In this document: positions 6,141-13,629 of the stretch, piece by piece
Position numbering within the stretch: the stretch's first letter is position 1
Layout: the number at the start of each line of letters is the position of its first letter
Assembly: GCA_964646585.1 (NCBI GenBank)
Contig: CAZYEY010000231.1
Span: forward strand, 1 to 13,629
Length of the DNA stretch: 13,629 bases
Origin: PFJX01 sp964646585
Lineage (GTDB): Bacteria > Pseudomonadota > Gammaproteobacteria > Burkholderiales > Thiobacillaceae
Reading direction: 5' to 3'
Translations under genes and position numbers: made by a program
Notes under the pieces: model-generated
Seen by the model: the letters and a program-made list of their open reading frames with translations, nothing else
Databases searched by the model: none
What the model was told of the DNA's origin: nothing

Positions 6141-7595
6141 TCAGATTCCTTGCGGCGCCCGCGCGTGCCAGTCGGTCGCCAATTGGTACTGGTGGGCCAC
6201 GTTGAGCATCCTGGCTTCGGCGAAGTAGTTGCCGATGAGTTGCAGGCCGATGGGCAGGTTCCGGGCATCGAAGCCGCAGGGCAGGCTCATGCCCGGCAGG
6301 CCCGCCAGGTTGACGGCGATGGTGTAGATGTCGGAGAGATACATCTGCACCGGGTCGTCGGATTTCTCCCCCAGCTTGAAGGCGGTGGTGGGCGCGGTGG
6401 GGCCCAGGATCACGTCGCACTGCCTGAATGCCTCGGCAAAATCGTTGGCGATCAGCCGGCGCAGGCGCTGGGCCTGGATGTAGTAGGCGTCGTAGTAGCC
6501 GTGGGACAGCACATAGGTGCCGATCATGATGCGCCGCTTCACCTCGGCGCCGAAGCCCTCGGCCCGGGTCTTCTCGTACATGTCGGTCAGGTCCTGGTAC
6601 TCCGGGGCGCGGTAGCCGTAGCGCACGCCGTCGAAACGGGACAGGTTGCTGGAGGCTTCCGCCGGCGCCAGCACGTAGTAGGCGGCCACCGACAGGCGGG
6701 AGTTGGGGAGGTTCACTTCCACGGTCTTGGCCCCCAGGCGCCGGAACTGGGCGATGGCCTCGTCCACGGCGCGGGCGGTGTCGGCCGACATGCCCTCGGC
6801 GAAGAATTCCCGGGGCAGGCCGATCCGCAGTCCCGCCAGGGGGCTCTCGAGATCCCGGGTGTAGTCCTCCTTCTCCCGTTCCAGGCTGGTGGAATCCCGG
6901 CCGTCGAAGCCGGCCATGACGTTGAGCAGCAGGGCGCAGTCCTCGGCGGTCCGCGCCATGGGGCCGCCCTGGTCCAGGCTGGAGGCGAAGGCGATCATGC
7001 CGTAGCGGGATACCACGCCATAGGTGGGCTTGAGGCCGGTGATACCACACAGGGCCGCGGGCTGGCGGATGGAGCCGCCGGTATCGGTGCCCGTGGCCGC
7101 GGGGGCCATGCCGGCTGCCACGCAGGCGGCGGAACCACCGGAGGAGCCGCCGGGCACCCGGGCGGTGTCCCAGGGATTCTTCACCGGACCAAAGAAGCTG
7201 GTCTCGTTGCTTGATCCCATGGCGAACTCGTCCATGTTGGTCTTGCCCAGGGACGGCATGCCCGCCGCCTTGAATTGCTCGATGACGTGGGCGTCGTAGG
7301 GGGAGACGAAGTTGGACAGCATCCTGGAGCCGCAGGTGGTGAGCCAGCCTTCGGCGCAGAAGATGTCCTTGTGGGCGATGGGCACGCCGGTCAGCGGGCC
7401 GGCGTCACCCTTCGCCCGGCGGGCATCGGCGGCGGCGGCCTCGGCCAGGGACCGGTCCGGCTCCACGGTGATGAAGGCGTTGAGGGTGGGATTCAGGGCC
7501 TGGATCCGGTCCAGGTAGCCCCGGGTCAGCTCCACGCTGGAAGCCTTGCCTTCGGCCAGGAGGGTGGAGAGTTGCTTGAGTGTCTGATCTGTCAT
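6141..7595 (-). CDS. gatA: Asp-tRNA(Asn)/Glu-tRNA(Gln) amidotransferase subunit A
   Basis: A 484-residue amidase-signature glutaminase that releases ammonia for transfer to Asp- or Glu-charged tRNA. The Ser-cisSer-Lys triad is Lys76 (PIAHKD), Ser151 (GGSSGGSAA) and Ser175 (GTDTGGSIRQPA). The start is taken as the ATG at 7595 (MTDQTLKQLSTLL), which matches the family; the frame stays open into gatC, but that extension is not amidase-like. There is no strong Shine-Dalgarno. The gene starts 34 bp after gatC ends and stops 2 bp before gatB. In betaproteobacteria the complex usually serves to make Asn-tRNA(Asn); which tRNA it serves here cannot be told from the window. Confidence 0.97.
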   Translation of the reverse strand: MTDQTLKQLSTLLAEGKASSVELTRGYLDRIQALNPTLNAFITVEPDRSLAEAAAADARRAKGDAGPLTGVPIAHKDIFCAEGWLTTCGSRMLSNFVSPYDAHVIEQFKAAGMPSLGKTNMDEFAMGSSNETSFFGPVKNPWDTARVPGGSSGGSAACVAAGMAPAATGTDTGGSIRQPAALCGITGLKPTYGVVSRYGMIAFASSLDQGGPMARTAEDCALLLNVMAGFDGRDSTSLEREKEDYTRDLESPLAGLRIGLPREFFAEGMSADTARAVDEAIAQFRRLGAKTVEVNLPNSRLSVAAYYVLAPAEASSNLSRFDGVRYGYRAPEYQDLTDMYEKTRAEGFGAEVKRRIMIGTYVLSHGYYDAYYIQAQRLRRLIANDFAEAFRQCDVILGPTAPTTAFKLGEKSDDPVQMYLSDIYTIAVNLAGLPGMSLPCGFDARNLPIGLQLIGNYFAEARMLNVAHQYQLATDWHARAPQGI

Positions 7596-7629
7596 GATTT
7601 TGAAGGCGGCCGCGGACAACCACCCGCGG

Positions 7630-7917
7630 CTACTCGATGACCTTGGGCACCAGATAGAGCCCGTTCTCGGTCTGGGGCGCGACGGCTTGGAAGGCTTCGC
7701 GGCGATTCGGTTCGGTGACCGCGTCGGCGCGCAGGCGCTGGGCCAGATCCTGGGCGTGGGACATGGGCTCGACCCCGGCGGTATCCACCGCCTGCATCTC
7801 CTCGATGAGGCCGAGGATGCCATTGAGCTGTCCCTGGTAACCCAGGGCCTCGTCCCCGGTCACCCGGATGCGGGCCAGTTTGGCGATGCGTTTGACGTCG
7901 TCGATGGAGAGCGACAT
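7630..7917 (-). CDS. gatC: Asp-tRNA(Asn)/Glu-tRNA(Gln) amidotransferase subunit C
   Basis: The small 95-residue subunit that wraps around GatA and stabilises the GatA-GatB complex. The N-terminal helix SIDDVKRIAKLARI, the LNGILGLIEEMQAVDT region, the PMSHA motif and the C-terminal GLYLVPKVIE are all standard. The ATG at 7917 is the only sensible start. It is the first gene of gatCAB and diverges from mreB across a 78-bp spacer, an arrangement I recognise as common in betaproteobacteria. Confidence 0.96.
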   Translation of the reverse strand: MSLSIDDVKRIAKLARIRVTGDEALGYQGQLNGILGLIEEMQAVDTAGVEPMSHAQDLAQRLRADAVTEPNRREAFQAVAPQTENGLYLVPKVIE

Positions 7918-7995
7918 GGGATGAGCGCACTTAATAGAACAAGCGGGCTAGGTTATCATACGCCGCTATTTTTCCGACCCTCGGGACCCCATTAC
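7918..7995. promoter_or_regulatory. Divergent gatC/mreB promoter region
   Basis: This spacer is clearly richer in A+T (7931-7975) than its surroundings. On the plus strand TTAATA (7931-7936), a 17-bp gap and TATCAT (7954-7959) form a plausible sigma-70-type promoter for mreB. On the minus strand TATGAT (7960-7955) could be the -10 for gatC, but no good -35 stands at the right distance. The two -10 candidates overlap, so polymerases may compete. GGGA at 7983-7986 is a modest ribosome site for mreB. Reading by eye only. Confidence 0.5.
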
Positions 7996-9036
7996 ATGTT
8001 CGGACTCCTCCGCGGCTATTTCTCCACCGATCTGGCGATCGACCTGGGGACCGCAAACACCCTGATTTACGTACGCGGCCGGGGCATCGTGCTGAACGAG
8101 CCCTCTGTGGTGGCCATCCGCCAGGAGGGCCTGACCGGCAAGAAGACCATCCAGGCGGTGGGCATCGAGGCCAAGCAGATGCTGGGCCGCACGCCGGGCA
8201 ACATCTCCGCCATCCGGCCCATGAAGGACGGCGTCATCGCCGACTTCAACATCCCCGAGCAGATGCTCAAGTTCTTCATCAAGAAGGTCCACGACACCCG
8301 CCTGTTCCACCCCAGTCCCCGCATCATCATCTGCGTGCCCTCCGGCGCCACCCAGGTGGAACGCCGCGCCATCCGGGAATCCGCCATCGGCGCCGGCGCC
8401 CGCCAGGTCTATCTCATCGAGGAACCCATGGCGGCAGCCATCGGCGCCGGCATGCCCGTAGCCGAGGCCACCGGCTCCATGGTGGTGGACATCGGCGGCG
8501 GCACCACCGAGGTGGGCGTCATCTCCCTGGGCGGCATGGTCTATTCCACCTCCGTGCGGGTGGGGGGAGACAAGTTCGACGACGCCATCATCAACTACAT
8601 CCGCCGCAACTACGGCATGCTGATCGGCGAGGCCACCGCCGAGCAGATCAAGAAGGAAATGGGCTCCGCCTTCCCCGGTTCGGAAGTGCGGGAGATGGAA
8701 GTGAAGGGCCGCAATCTGGCGGAAGGCATCCCCCGCAGCTTCACCATCACCAGCAACGAGATCCTGGAAGCCCTCACCGACCCCCTGAACACCATCGTCT
8801 CCTCGGTGAAGTCTGCCCTGGAGCAAACCCCCCCGGAACTGGGCGCGGACATCGCCGACAAGGGCATGGTGCTCACCGGCGGCGGCTCCTTGCTGCGGGA
8901 CCTGGACCGGCTGCTCATGGAAGAGACCGGCCTGCCCGTGATCGTGGCGGAAGACCCCCTGTCCTGCGTGGTGCGCGGTTCCGGCCGGGCCCTGGAGGAG
9001 ATGGACCGATTGTCCACGGTGTTCACCAACGACTGA
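7996..9036 (+). CDS. mreB: Rod shape-determining protein MreB
   Basis: A 346-residue bacterial actin whose membrane-bound filaments direct lateral wall growth. The N-terminal MFGLLRGYF is the amphipathic membrane-binding stretch. Phosphate loop 1 is DLGTANT (Asp16), loop 2 is VVDIGGGTTEVG (Asp165), and the adenosine motif is LTGGGSLLRDLD near the end. AKQMLGRTPGNISAIRPMKDG is near-identical to E. coli MreB, as is the overall length. It is the first gene of the elongasome operon and is driven by the divergent spacer upstream. A 61-bp gap with a small hairpin separates it from mreC. Confidence 0.98.
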   Translation: MFGLLRGYFSTDLAIDLGTANTLIYVRGRGIVLNEPSVVAIRQEGLTGKKTIQAVGIEAKQMLGRTPGNISAIRPMKDGVIADFNIPEQMLKFFIKKVHDTRLFHPSPRIIICVPSGATQVERRAIRESAIGAGARQVYLIEEPMAAAIGAGMPVAEATGSMVVDIGGGTTEVGVISLGGMVYSTSVRVGGDKFDDAIINYIRRNYGMLIGEATAEQIKKEMGSAFPGSEVREMEVKGRNLAEGIPRSFTITSNEILEALTDPLNTIVSSVKSALEQTPPELGADIADKGMVLTGGGSLLRDLDRLLMEETGLPVIVAEDPLSCVVRGSGRALEEMDRLSTVFTND

Positions 9037-9044
9037 ATAGGGTC

Positions 9045-9063
9045 GGGGATCCGTCTCATCCCC
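9045..9063 (+). other. Small hairpin between mreB and mreC
   Basis: GGGGAT (9045-9050) and ATCCCC (9058-9063) can pair around a 7-base loop just after the mreB stop. No T-run follows, so it is not a full intrinsic terminator. It might set the mreB 3' end or slow readthrough, which would fit MreB being needed in larger amounts than MreC. A short stem like this can also arise by chance. Confidence 0.3.
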
Positions 9064-9097
9064 TGCCGCGCTCCCCTCGCCTGACGCCTCACCTGCA

Positions 9098-10009
9098 ATG
9101 TCCCCAGCCCCCCATGCGCCGCTGTTCGTCAGGGAGATGGGGTTGCCGGCCCGTTTCGGGCTCTATGTCCTGATCTGCCTGTTCCTGCTCGCCCTGGATG
9201 CCCGCTACGCCGCCCTGGCGGGAGTGCGCGCCAGCCTCAACGCCGTGCTCCATCCCATGCAGATGGCTCTGGCCCAGCCCTGGGAATGGATGCGGAACGC
9301 CGCGGCTTTCTTCGTCACCCACGGCGAGCTCACCGCCGCCAACGCCCAGCTGCGGGAACTCCAGGACCGCCTGCGCGCCGACATGCTGGACCGCCGCGCC
9401 CTTCAGGACGAGAACACCCGGCTGCGCGCCCTGCTGGCCCTTCCGCCCCGCCCCGGGGTGACCCCGGTGGCGGGGGAGATCATGGAGACCGCGCCCGATC
9501 CCTTCTCCCGCAAGGTGATCATCAACCGGGGCGCCGCCCACGGCATCGAGGCGGGCTGGCCAGTGGTGGACGCCGCCGGCCTGGTAGGCCAGGTCACCCG
9601 GGTTTATCCCTGGACCTCGGAAGTCAGTCTGCTCACCGACCGGGACCAGGGGGCGCCGGTGCAGAACATGCGCAACGGCCTGCGCCTCATCGTCTCCGGC
9701 CAGGGCTCGGACAACCTGCTGGAAATCCGCTTCCTGGACATGCACGCGGACCTGAAGCCGGGGGACTGGCTCTACACCTCGGGGATCGACGGAGTCTATC
9801 CGGCGGGCATCCCGGTGGCCCAGGTGGTGGAGACCGAGCCCCCCCGCCACACGCCCTTCGCCCGTGCCCTATGCCGTCCCCTGGGGGGCGTGGGCAATTA
9901 CCGTCACGTGGTGGTGCTGAAACCCGATCCCCTCCACAAACCGCAGCCCGCCCCCGGCAAGCCGGCGGCCAGCGACAAACCCCAGCCCAGACGCCATGGC
10001 CCGCGCTGA
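9098..10009 (+). CDS. mreC: Rod shape-determining protein MreC
   Basis: A 303-residue bitopic membrane protein that links MreB/MreD to PBP2 in the periplasm and activates RodA-PBP2. A short cytoplasmic tail is followed by one membrane helix at about residues 20-34. A coiled coil spans about 74-115 (HGELTAANAQLRELQDRL and onward). The beta-barrel domain then starts at GEIMETAPDPFSRKVIINRG and includes NMRNGLRLIVSGQG and KPGDWLYTSGIDGVYPAGIPV, all typical of the family. The C-terminal 30 residues are rich in Pro and Lys and are probably disordered. No clear Shine-Dalgarno precedes the ATG at 9098. Its end overlaps mreD by 14 bp. Confidence 0.96.
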   Translation: MSPAPHAPLFVREMGLPARFGLYVLICLFLLALDARYAALAGVRASLNAVLHPMQMALAQPWEWMRNAAAFFVTHGELTAANAQLRELQDRLRADMLDRRALQDENTRLRALLALPPRPGVTPVAGEIMETAPDPFSRKVIINRGAAHGIEAGWPVVDAAGLVGQVTRVYPWTSEVSLLTDRDQGAPVQNMRNGLRLIVSGQGSDNLLEIRFLDMHADLKPGDWLYTSGIDGVYPAGIPVAQVVETEPPRHTPFARALCRPLGGVGNYRHVVVLKPDPLHKPQPAPGKPAASDKPQPRRHGPR

Positions 10010-10547
10010 GCCAGCCTCTGAGAAACCCCTGCTGCCCCAGGGCGCGGAGTTGGCAGCGCCGCCAACCCGGGCCAAGGTTTACGGCAGCCTGCTCCTGGCC
10101 CTGGCCGCCACCCTGCTGCCCTGGGCCGATTCCATCCGCTGGCTGGTGCCGGACTTCACCCTCATGGCGCTTCTCTACTGGAACATCCGAGCGCCCCGCC
10201 TGGCCGGCCTGGGGGCAGCCTTCACCCTGGGCCTGGTGACCGACGTGGCCCGGGGCTTGCTCATGGGACTCAACGCCCTGGCCTACTGCGCCGCCTCTTT
10301 CCTGATCCTCATGGTGCAACGCCGCCTGGAGCGCTTTGACGCGCCCCGCCAGGCCTTCCAGGTGGCCCCCGTGCTGCTGGGCAAGGAAGTCCTGGTCCTC
10401 ACCCTGGGCCTCATGATGGGCCGCGCCGAGGCGGATTGGCGCTGGCTGGCCGCCGGCGTCGTGGCCGCCTTGATCTGGCTGCCCCTGACCATGCTGGCGG
10501 ACCGCATCACCGGGCGGCCCGCCCACCCCGTCCAGCATCTCCCGTGA
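9996..10547 (+). CDS. mreD: Rod shape-determining protein MreD
   Basis: A 183-residue polytopic inner-membrane protein of the elongasome that works with MreC to control PBP2. After a polar N-terminal tail of about 25 residues come hydrophobic segments: about 28-43, 50-60, 68-82, 95-108, 125-140 and 150-168. The motif LGLVTDVARGLLMGLNALAY matches the conserved MreD region (GLxxDxxxxxxLGxxAL). It starts inside the end of mreC, and its stop overlaps the GTG of mrdA (GTGA), so translation is probably coupled on both sides. Confidence 0.94.
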   Translation: MARAEPASEKPLLPQGAELAAPPTRAKVYGSLLLALAATLLPWADSIRWLVPDFTLMALLYWNIRAPRLAGLGAAFTLGLVTDVARGLLMGLNALAYCAASFLILMVQRRLERFDAPRQAFQVAPVLLGKEVLVLTLGLMMGRAEADWRWLAAGVVAALIWLPLTMLADRITGRPAHPVQHLP

Positions 10548-12508
10548 GCACGCTGCGCCTCATCAATCCCGAGGTCGAGTTCCTGCGTTACCGGCGCCGC
10601 ATGGAAATCGCCGGCGTCGTCGCGGCCCTGATGTTCCTGGCCCTGTTCTCCCGCTTTGTCTGGCTGCAATTGGTGCAGTACGACCACTACCACGCCCTGG
10701 CCGAGAACAACCGCATCTCCCTGGTGCCTGCCCCCCCCTCCCGGGGCGTCATCTATGACCGGGAGAACATGGTGCTGGCCCACAACTTCTCCGCCCATAC
10801 CCTGGAAATCACGCCCTCCAAGCTCAACGCCAGGCTGGATGAGGTCATCGACCGCCTGGGGGAGGTCGTGGCCATCGAGCCCGGGGACCGCAAGCGCTTC
10901 AAGAAACTGCTGGCGGAGAGCAAGAATTTCGAGAGCATTCCCATCCGCAATCTGCTCACCGAAGAGGAGGCCGCCCGCTTTGCCGTCAACCATTACCGCT
11001 TCCCCGGCGTGGAGATGAAGGCCCGCCAGTTCCGCCAGTATCCCTTCGGAGAGGGCTTCGCCCACGTGGTGGGCTACATTGGCCGCATCGGCGAGAAGGA
11101 CCAGCAGAAGCTGGTGGAGGCGGGCCTGGCGGCCAACTACAAGGGCACGGATCACATCGGCAAGCTGGGCATCGAAGCCACCTACGAGCCCTGGCTCCAT
11201 GGCCGCACCGGCATCGAGAAGGTGGAGACCGATTCCGGCGGCCGGGCCGTGCGGGTGCTCTCCCGCACCGCCCCCATCGCCGGCTACAACATCTACCTGC
11301 ACCTGGATGCCAAGCTCCAGCAGGTGGCGGAAAAGGTGTTCGGCGACTACCGGGGCGCCCTGGTGGCCCTGGACCCGCGCAATGGCGGGGTATTGGCGCT
11401 GGTCTCCAAACCCGGCTTCGACCCCAACCTGTTCGTGGACGGCATCGACGCCGCCACCTGGAAGGAACTCAACGATCCCCTGGACCGCCCCCTCATCAAC
11501 CGGGCCCTGCGCGGTGTCTACCCGCCCGGTTCCACCATCAAGCCCTTCATGGGACTGGCCGGCGTGGAACTGGGCGTGCGCAAGCCGGGGGACACCATCG
11601 CCGACCCAGGCTATTTCACTCTTCCCGGCAGCAGCCACCGCTACCGGGACTGGAAGAAGGACGGCCATGGCTCGGTGGACCTGAAACGCTCCATCACCAT
11701 CTCCTGCGACACGTATTACTACGGCCTGGCCCATCAGATGGGCATCGAGCGCATGGCAGGCTTCCTCTCCCAGTTCGGCTTCGGCAGGAAAACCGGGGTG
11801 GACCTGGATGGTGAACTGGCCGGCCTCATGCCCACGCCGGAGTGGAAATCCAAGCGTTTCAGGCAGCCCTGGTGGGCTGGCGAGACCGTGGTGGCAGGCA
11901 TCGGTCAGGGCTACGTGCTGACCACCCCCATGCAGCTCGCCGTGGCCACCATGGCTCTGGCCAACGACGGCGTGGTCTACAAACCCCAGCTCATCCGGGC
12001 CTGGCGCGATCCGGCCACCGGCAAGGTGGGCTACGCGGCGCCCCAGGTCGTGGGCCGCATCAAGCTCACCCCGGAGTACCTGCGCCTGGTGAAGGAAGCC
12101 ATGATCGACGTGACCCGTCCCGGCGGCACCGCCGCCGGCGCCGGCGCCGGCGCCCCCTACCTGTTCGCCGGCAAGACCGGCACCGCCCAGGTCATCGGCA
12201 TCAAGCAGGGGGCCAGGTATGTGGAAAGCCAGGTCCATGCCCGGCATCGGGACCACGCCTTGTTCATCGCCTTCGCCCCCGCCGACAACCCCAAGATCGT
12301 GGTGGCGGTGATGGTGGAAAACGGCGGCCATGGCGGCTCCACCGCCGCCCCCATCGCCCGCAAGGTCATCGACTACTGGCTGCTGGGCAAGCTGCCCACC
12401 ATTTACGCGCCGGAAGAACCCGCCCACGAGCCCATTTCCGAGGAGCAGGAGGACAGCGGTCCGGCCGGAGACGGCGCGGTGGTGCCGCCACCGGAGGTGT
12501 CCCAATGA
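10544..12508 (+). CDS. mrdA: Penicillin-binding protein 2, elongasome transpeptidase
   Basis: A 654-residue class B PBP that cross-links peptidoglycan made by RodA. One membrane helix lies at about residues 20-42. It is followed by the PSRGVIYDRENMVLA segment and the pedestal domain, then the transpeptidase domain. Active-site motifs are STIK (Ser330, Lys333), SCD (Ser387-Asp389) and KTG (Lys544). I chose GTG 10544 because MSTLRLINPEVEFLRYRRR looks like a normal PBP2 tail and it overlaps the mreD stop by 4 bp; ATG 10601 would cut into the membrane anchor region. The C-terminus is acidic and Pro-rich. An Ala-Gly repeat precedes KTG. The stop overlaps rodA (ATGA). Confidence 0.97.
   Translation: MSTLRLINPEVEFLRYRRRMEIAGVVAALMFLALFSRFVWLQLVQYDHYHALAENNRISLVPAPPSRGVIYDRENMVLAHNFSAHTLEITPSKLNARLDEVIDRLGEVVAIEPGDRKRFKKLLAESKNFESIPIRNLLTEEEAARFAVNHYRFPGVEMKARQFRQYPFGEGFAHVVGYIGRIGEKDQQKLVEAGLAANYKGTDHIGKLGIEATYEPWLHGRTGIEKVETDSGGRAVRVLSRTAPIAGYNIYLHLDAKLQQVAEKVFGDYRGALVALDPRNGGVLALVSKPGFDPNLFVDGIDAATWKELNDPLDRPLINRALRGVYPPGSTIKPFMGLAGVELGVRKPGDTIADPGYFTLPGSSHRYRDWKKDGHGSVDLKRSITISCDTYYYGLAHQMGIERMAGFLSQFGFGRKTGVDLDGELAGLMPTPEWKSKRFRQPWWAGETVVAGIGQGYVLTTPMQLAVATMALANDGVVYKPQLIRAWRDPATGKVGYAAPQVVGRIKLTPEYLRLVKEAMIDVTRPGGTAAGAGAGAPYLFAGKTGTAQVIGIKQGARYVESQVHARHRDHALFIAFAPADNPKIVVAVMVENGGHGGSTAAPIARKVIDYWLLGKLPTIYAPEEPAHEPISEEQEDSGPAGDGAVVPPPEVSQ
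12131..12154 (+). repeat. Short GCC/GGC tandem repeat inside mrdA
   Basis: Three perfect GCCGGC units (12134-12151) flanked by GCC encode an Ala-Gly run (AAGAGAGA) at about residues 530-537, just before APYLFAGKTG. Each unit is 6 bp, so gain or loss of a unit would keep frame and change two residues near the active site. Confidence 0.6.
12493..12499 (+). promoter_or_regulatory. Strong ribosome binding site of mrdB
   Basis: GGAGGTG lies 5 bp before the ATG at 12505, inside the last codons of mrdA. It is the best Shine-Dalgarno in the operon, so rodA can be initiated independently even though its start also overlaps the mrdA stop. Confidence 0.75.
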
Positions 12509-13602
12509 TCCGCCGCTTCCTGCTGCGCCTGGTCGCTCACCTGGACGGCCCCCTGGTGGGTCTGTTGCTGTTGCTCCTGCTGCTGAGCACCGCCACGGTG
12601 TTCAGCGCCACCGGCGAGAACACGGACCGGGCCCTGGCCCACCTCACCAACATCGGCGTGGCCCTCACTGCCATGTTCCTGCTCTCCCACATCCCGCCCC
12701 AGCGCCTCATGCAGTTCGCGGTGCCGGCCTATGCCCTGGGCCTGATCCTGCTGCTGGGGGTGGCCGCCTTCGGCATCGTGGTGAACGGCTCCCGGCGCTG
12801 GCTGGACCTCGGGCTGACCCGCATCCAGCCTTCGGAGCTCATGCGCCTGGCTGTCCCCATGATGTTGGCCTGGTATTTCCACTACAAGCAGGAAACCCTG
12901 AACGCCAGGGACTTCGCTCTCGCCGGCCTGCTGCTGGCCCTGCCGGTGGGTCTCATCGCCAAGCAGCCGGACCTGGGCACCTCCCTGCTCATCACCGCCT
13001 CCGGCTTCTATGTGCTGTTCCTGGCTGGACTGTCCTGGAAAGTGATCCTGGGCGGGGCGGCGGCGGCCGGCGCCGCCCTGCCCCTGGCCTGGAACTACCT
13101 GTTGCACGATTACCAGCGTCAGCGAGTGCTCACCTTGATCGACCCGGCCTCGGACCCCCTGGGAGCGGGCTACCACATCATCCAGTCCACCATCGCCATC
13201 GGTTCGGGCGGCGCCTTCGGCAAGGGCTGGCTGTCCGGCACCCAGAACCAGCTCGATTTCGTGCCCGAGCGCACCACCGACTTCATCTTCGCCGTCTACA
13301 GCGAGGAATTCGGCCTCCTCGGCGCGGTCCTGCTGTTGCTGCTTTACCTGGCCATCATCGCGCGTGGCCTCAAGATCGCCGAGTTGGCGCCGTCTTTGTT
13401 CGCACGGCTGATGGCCGGCACCATCAGCCTGAACTTTTTCACCTATATTTTCGTCAACATGGGCATGGTTGCCGGCATATTGCCGGTAGTGGGGGTCCCG
13501 CTCCCATTCATGAGCTACGGGGGTACGGCTCTGGTAACCCTGATGCTCGGCTTCGGCATGCTGATGAGTCTGGCGACACATCGAAAGTTGTTAAAAACAT
13601 GA
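12505..13602 (+). CDS. mrdB: RodA, SEDS peptidoglycan glycosyltransferase
   Basis: A 365-residue multi-pass membrane enzyme (about ten hydrophobic segments) that polymerises lipid II into glycan strands together with PBP2. Family motifs are GSRRWLDLG, QPSEL, AKQPDLGTS, GWLSGTQNQLDFVPERTTDFIF with the essential-type Asp at 251, and the C-terminal PFMSYGGTALVTLMLGFG. The position after QPSELM is Arg114, where Lys is usual. The ATG at 12505 overlaps the mrdA stop and has a strong Shine-Dalgarno. Its stop overlaps the next gene by 4 bp. Confidence 0.97.
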   Translation: MIRRFLLRLVAHLDGPLVGLLLLLLLLSTATVFSATGENTDRALAHLTNIGVALTAMFLLSHIPPQRLMQFAVPAYALGLILLLGVAAFGIVVNGSRRWLDLGLTRIQPSELMRLAVPMMLAWYFHYKQETLNARDFALAGLLLALPVGLIAKQPDLGTSLLITASGFYVLFLAGLSWKVILGGAAAAGAALPLAWNYLLHDYQRQRVLTLIDPASDPLGAGYHIIQSTIAIGSGGAFGKGWLSGTQNQLDFVPERTTDFIFAVYSEEFGLLGAVLLLLLYLAIIARGLKIAELAPSLFARLMAGTISLNFFTYIFVNMGMVAGILPVVGVPLPFMSYGGTALVTLMLGFGMLMSLATHRKLLKT

Positions 13603-13629
13603 TAGTCCGCAAATTACTCGCCCTTATGC
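13599..13629 (+). CDS. Start of a further gene in the elongasome operon (partial)
   Basis: An ATG at 13599 overlaps the mrdB stop as ATGA and opens MIVRKLLALM, which looks like the start of a signal peptide. In related genomes this position often holds a lytic transglycosylase (mltB or rlpA), but ten codons cannot identify it. Confidence 0.5.
   Translation, partial: MIVRKLLALM

Noticed and set aside
6139..7050. A long N-terminal extension of gatB
   Set aside because: The open frame continues upstream across gatA, but the family N-terminus begins at the ATG at 6138, and the upstream residues are out-of-frame gatA.
7596..7823. A longer gatA beginning inside gatC
   Set aside because: Residues before MTDQTLKQ overlap gatC in another frame and do not look like an amidase.
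7966..8826. A 286-codon minus-strand frame rich in His and Gly
   Set aside because: Antisense to conserved mreB; His/Gly/Ala/Asp-rich shadow with no domain resemblance.
10436..10543. An upstream start for mrdA
   Set aside because: It would overlap mreD by over 100 bp with Arg/Pro-rich shadow residues; GTG 10544 gives a normal PBP2 tail and a 4-bp overlap.
10283..12505. A 740-codon open frame on the minus strand
   Set aside because: It lies opposite mrdA and mreD, whose motifs are unmistakable; the composition is the usual antisense shadow in GC-rich DNA.

Overview
The window is GC-rich (clearly above 60%) and carries a housekeeping layout typical of Betaproteobacteria: divergent gatCAB and mreBCD-mrdAB (rodA) clusters, next to pyrE/xth and a small-gene operon. 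A Rhodocyclales-like or related betaproteobacterium is my best guess. This is inferred from gene order and protein style, not from a marker gene.

Left part (1-2564, all minus strand). In transcription order there is a MazG-like pyrophosphohydrolase, a thioredoxin-fold 2Fe-2S ferredoxin, an alpha/beta hydrolase (COG2945 type), a NodI-like ABC ATPase, and then a second copy of the same hydrolase that runs off the left edge. The two hydrolase copies align without gaps over 492 bp at a constant offset of 1392 bp, with about 22 mismatches by eye. The ABC ATPase between them has all its nucleotide-binding motifs but loses family similarity after about residue 242. A GC-rich palindromic repeat sits between that break and the second hydrolase. 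This is a diverged tandem duplication with a damaged ATPase gene, and it is the least ordinary part of the window.

Middle (2620-4679). Exonuclease III (minus) and orotate phosphoribosyltransferase (plus) are head to head with almost no space between them. pyrE is followed by a secreted DUF4124 coiled-coil protein, whose end overlaps the convergent gatB by 11 bp.

gatCAB (4669-7917, minus) encodes the three subunits of the tRNA-dependent amidotransferase. A 78-bp A+T-richer spacer separates gatC from the divergent mreB.

Right part (7996-13629, plus) is the elongasome operon: mreB, mreC, mreD, mrdA (PBP2), mrdB (RodA) and the first codons of another gene. From mreC onward every junction overlaps, four of them by 4-14 bp, which suggests translational coupling. 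Together these proteins build the lateral wall of a rod-shaped cell: MreB filaments and MreC/MreD position and activate the RodA-PBP2 peptidoglycan polymerase/transpeptidase pair.

I found no tRNA, rRNA, CRISPR array, insertion sequence or phage gene. Apart from the duplication, the window is ordinary core genome and I see no convincing undescribed system in it.
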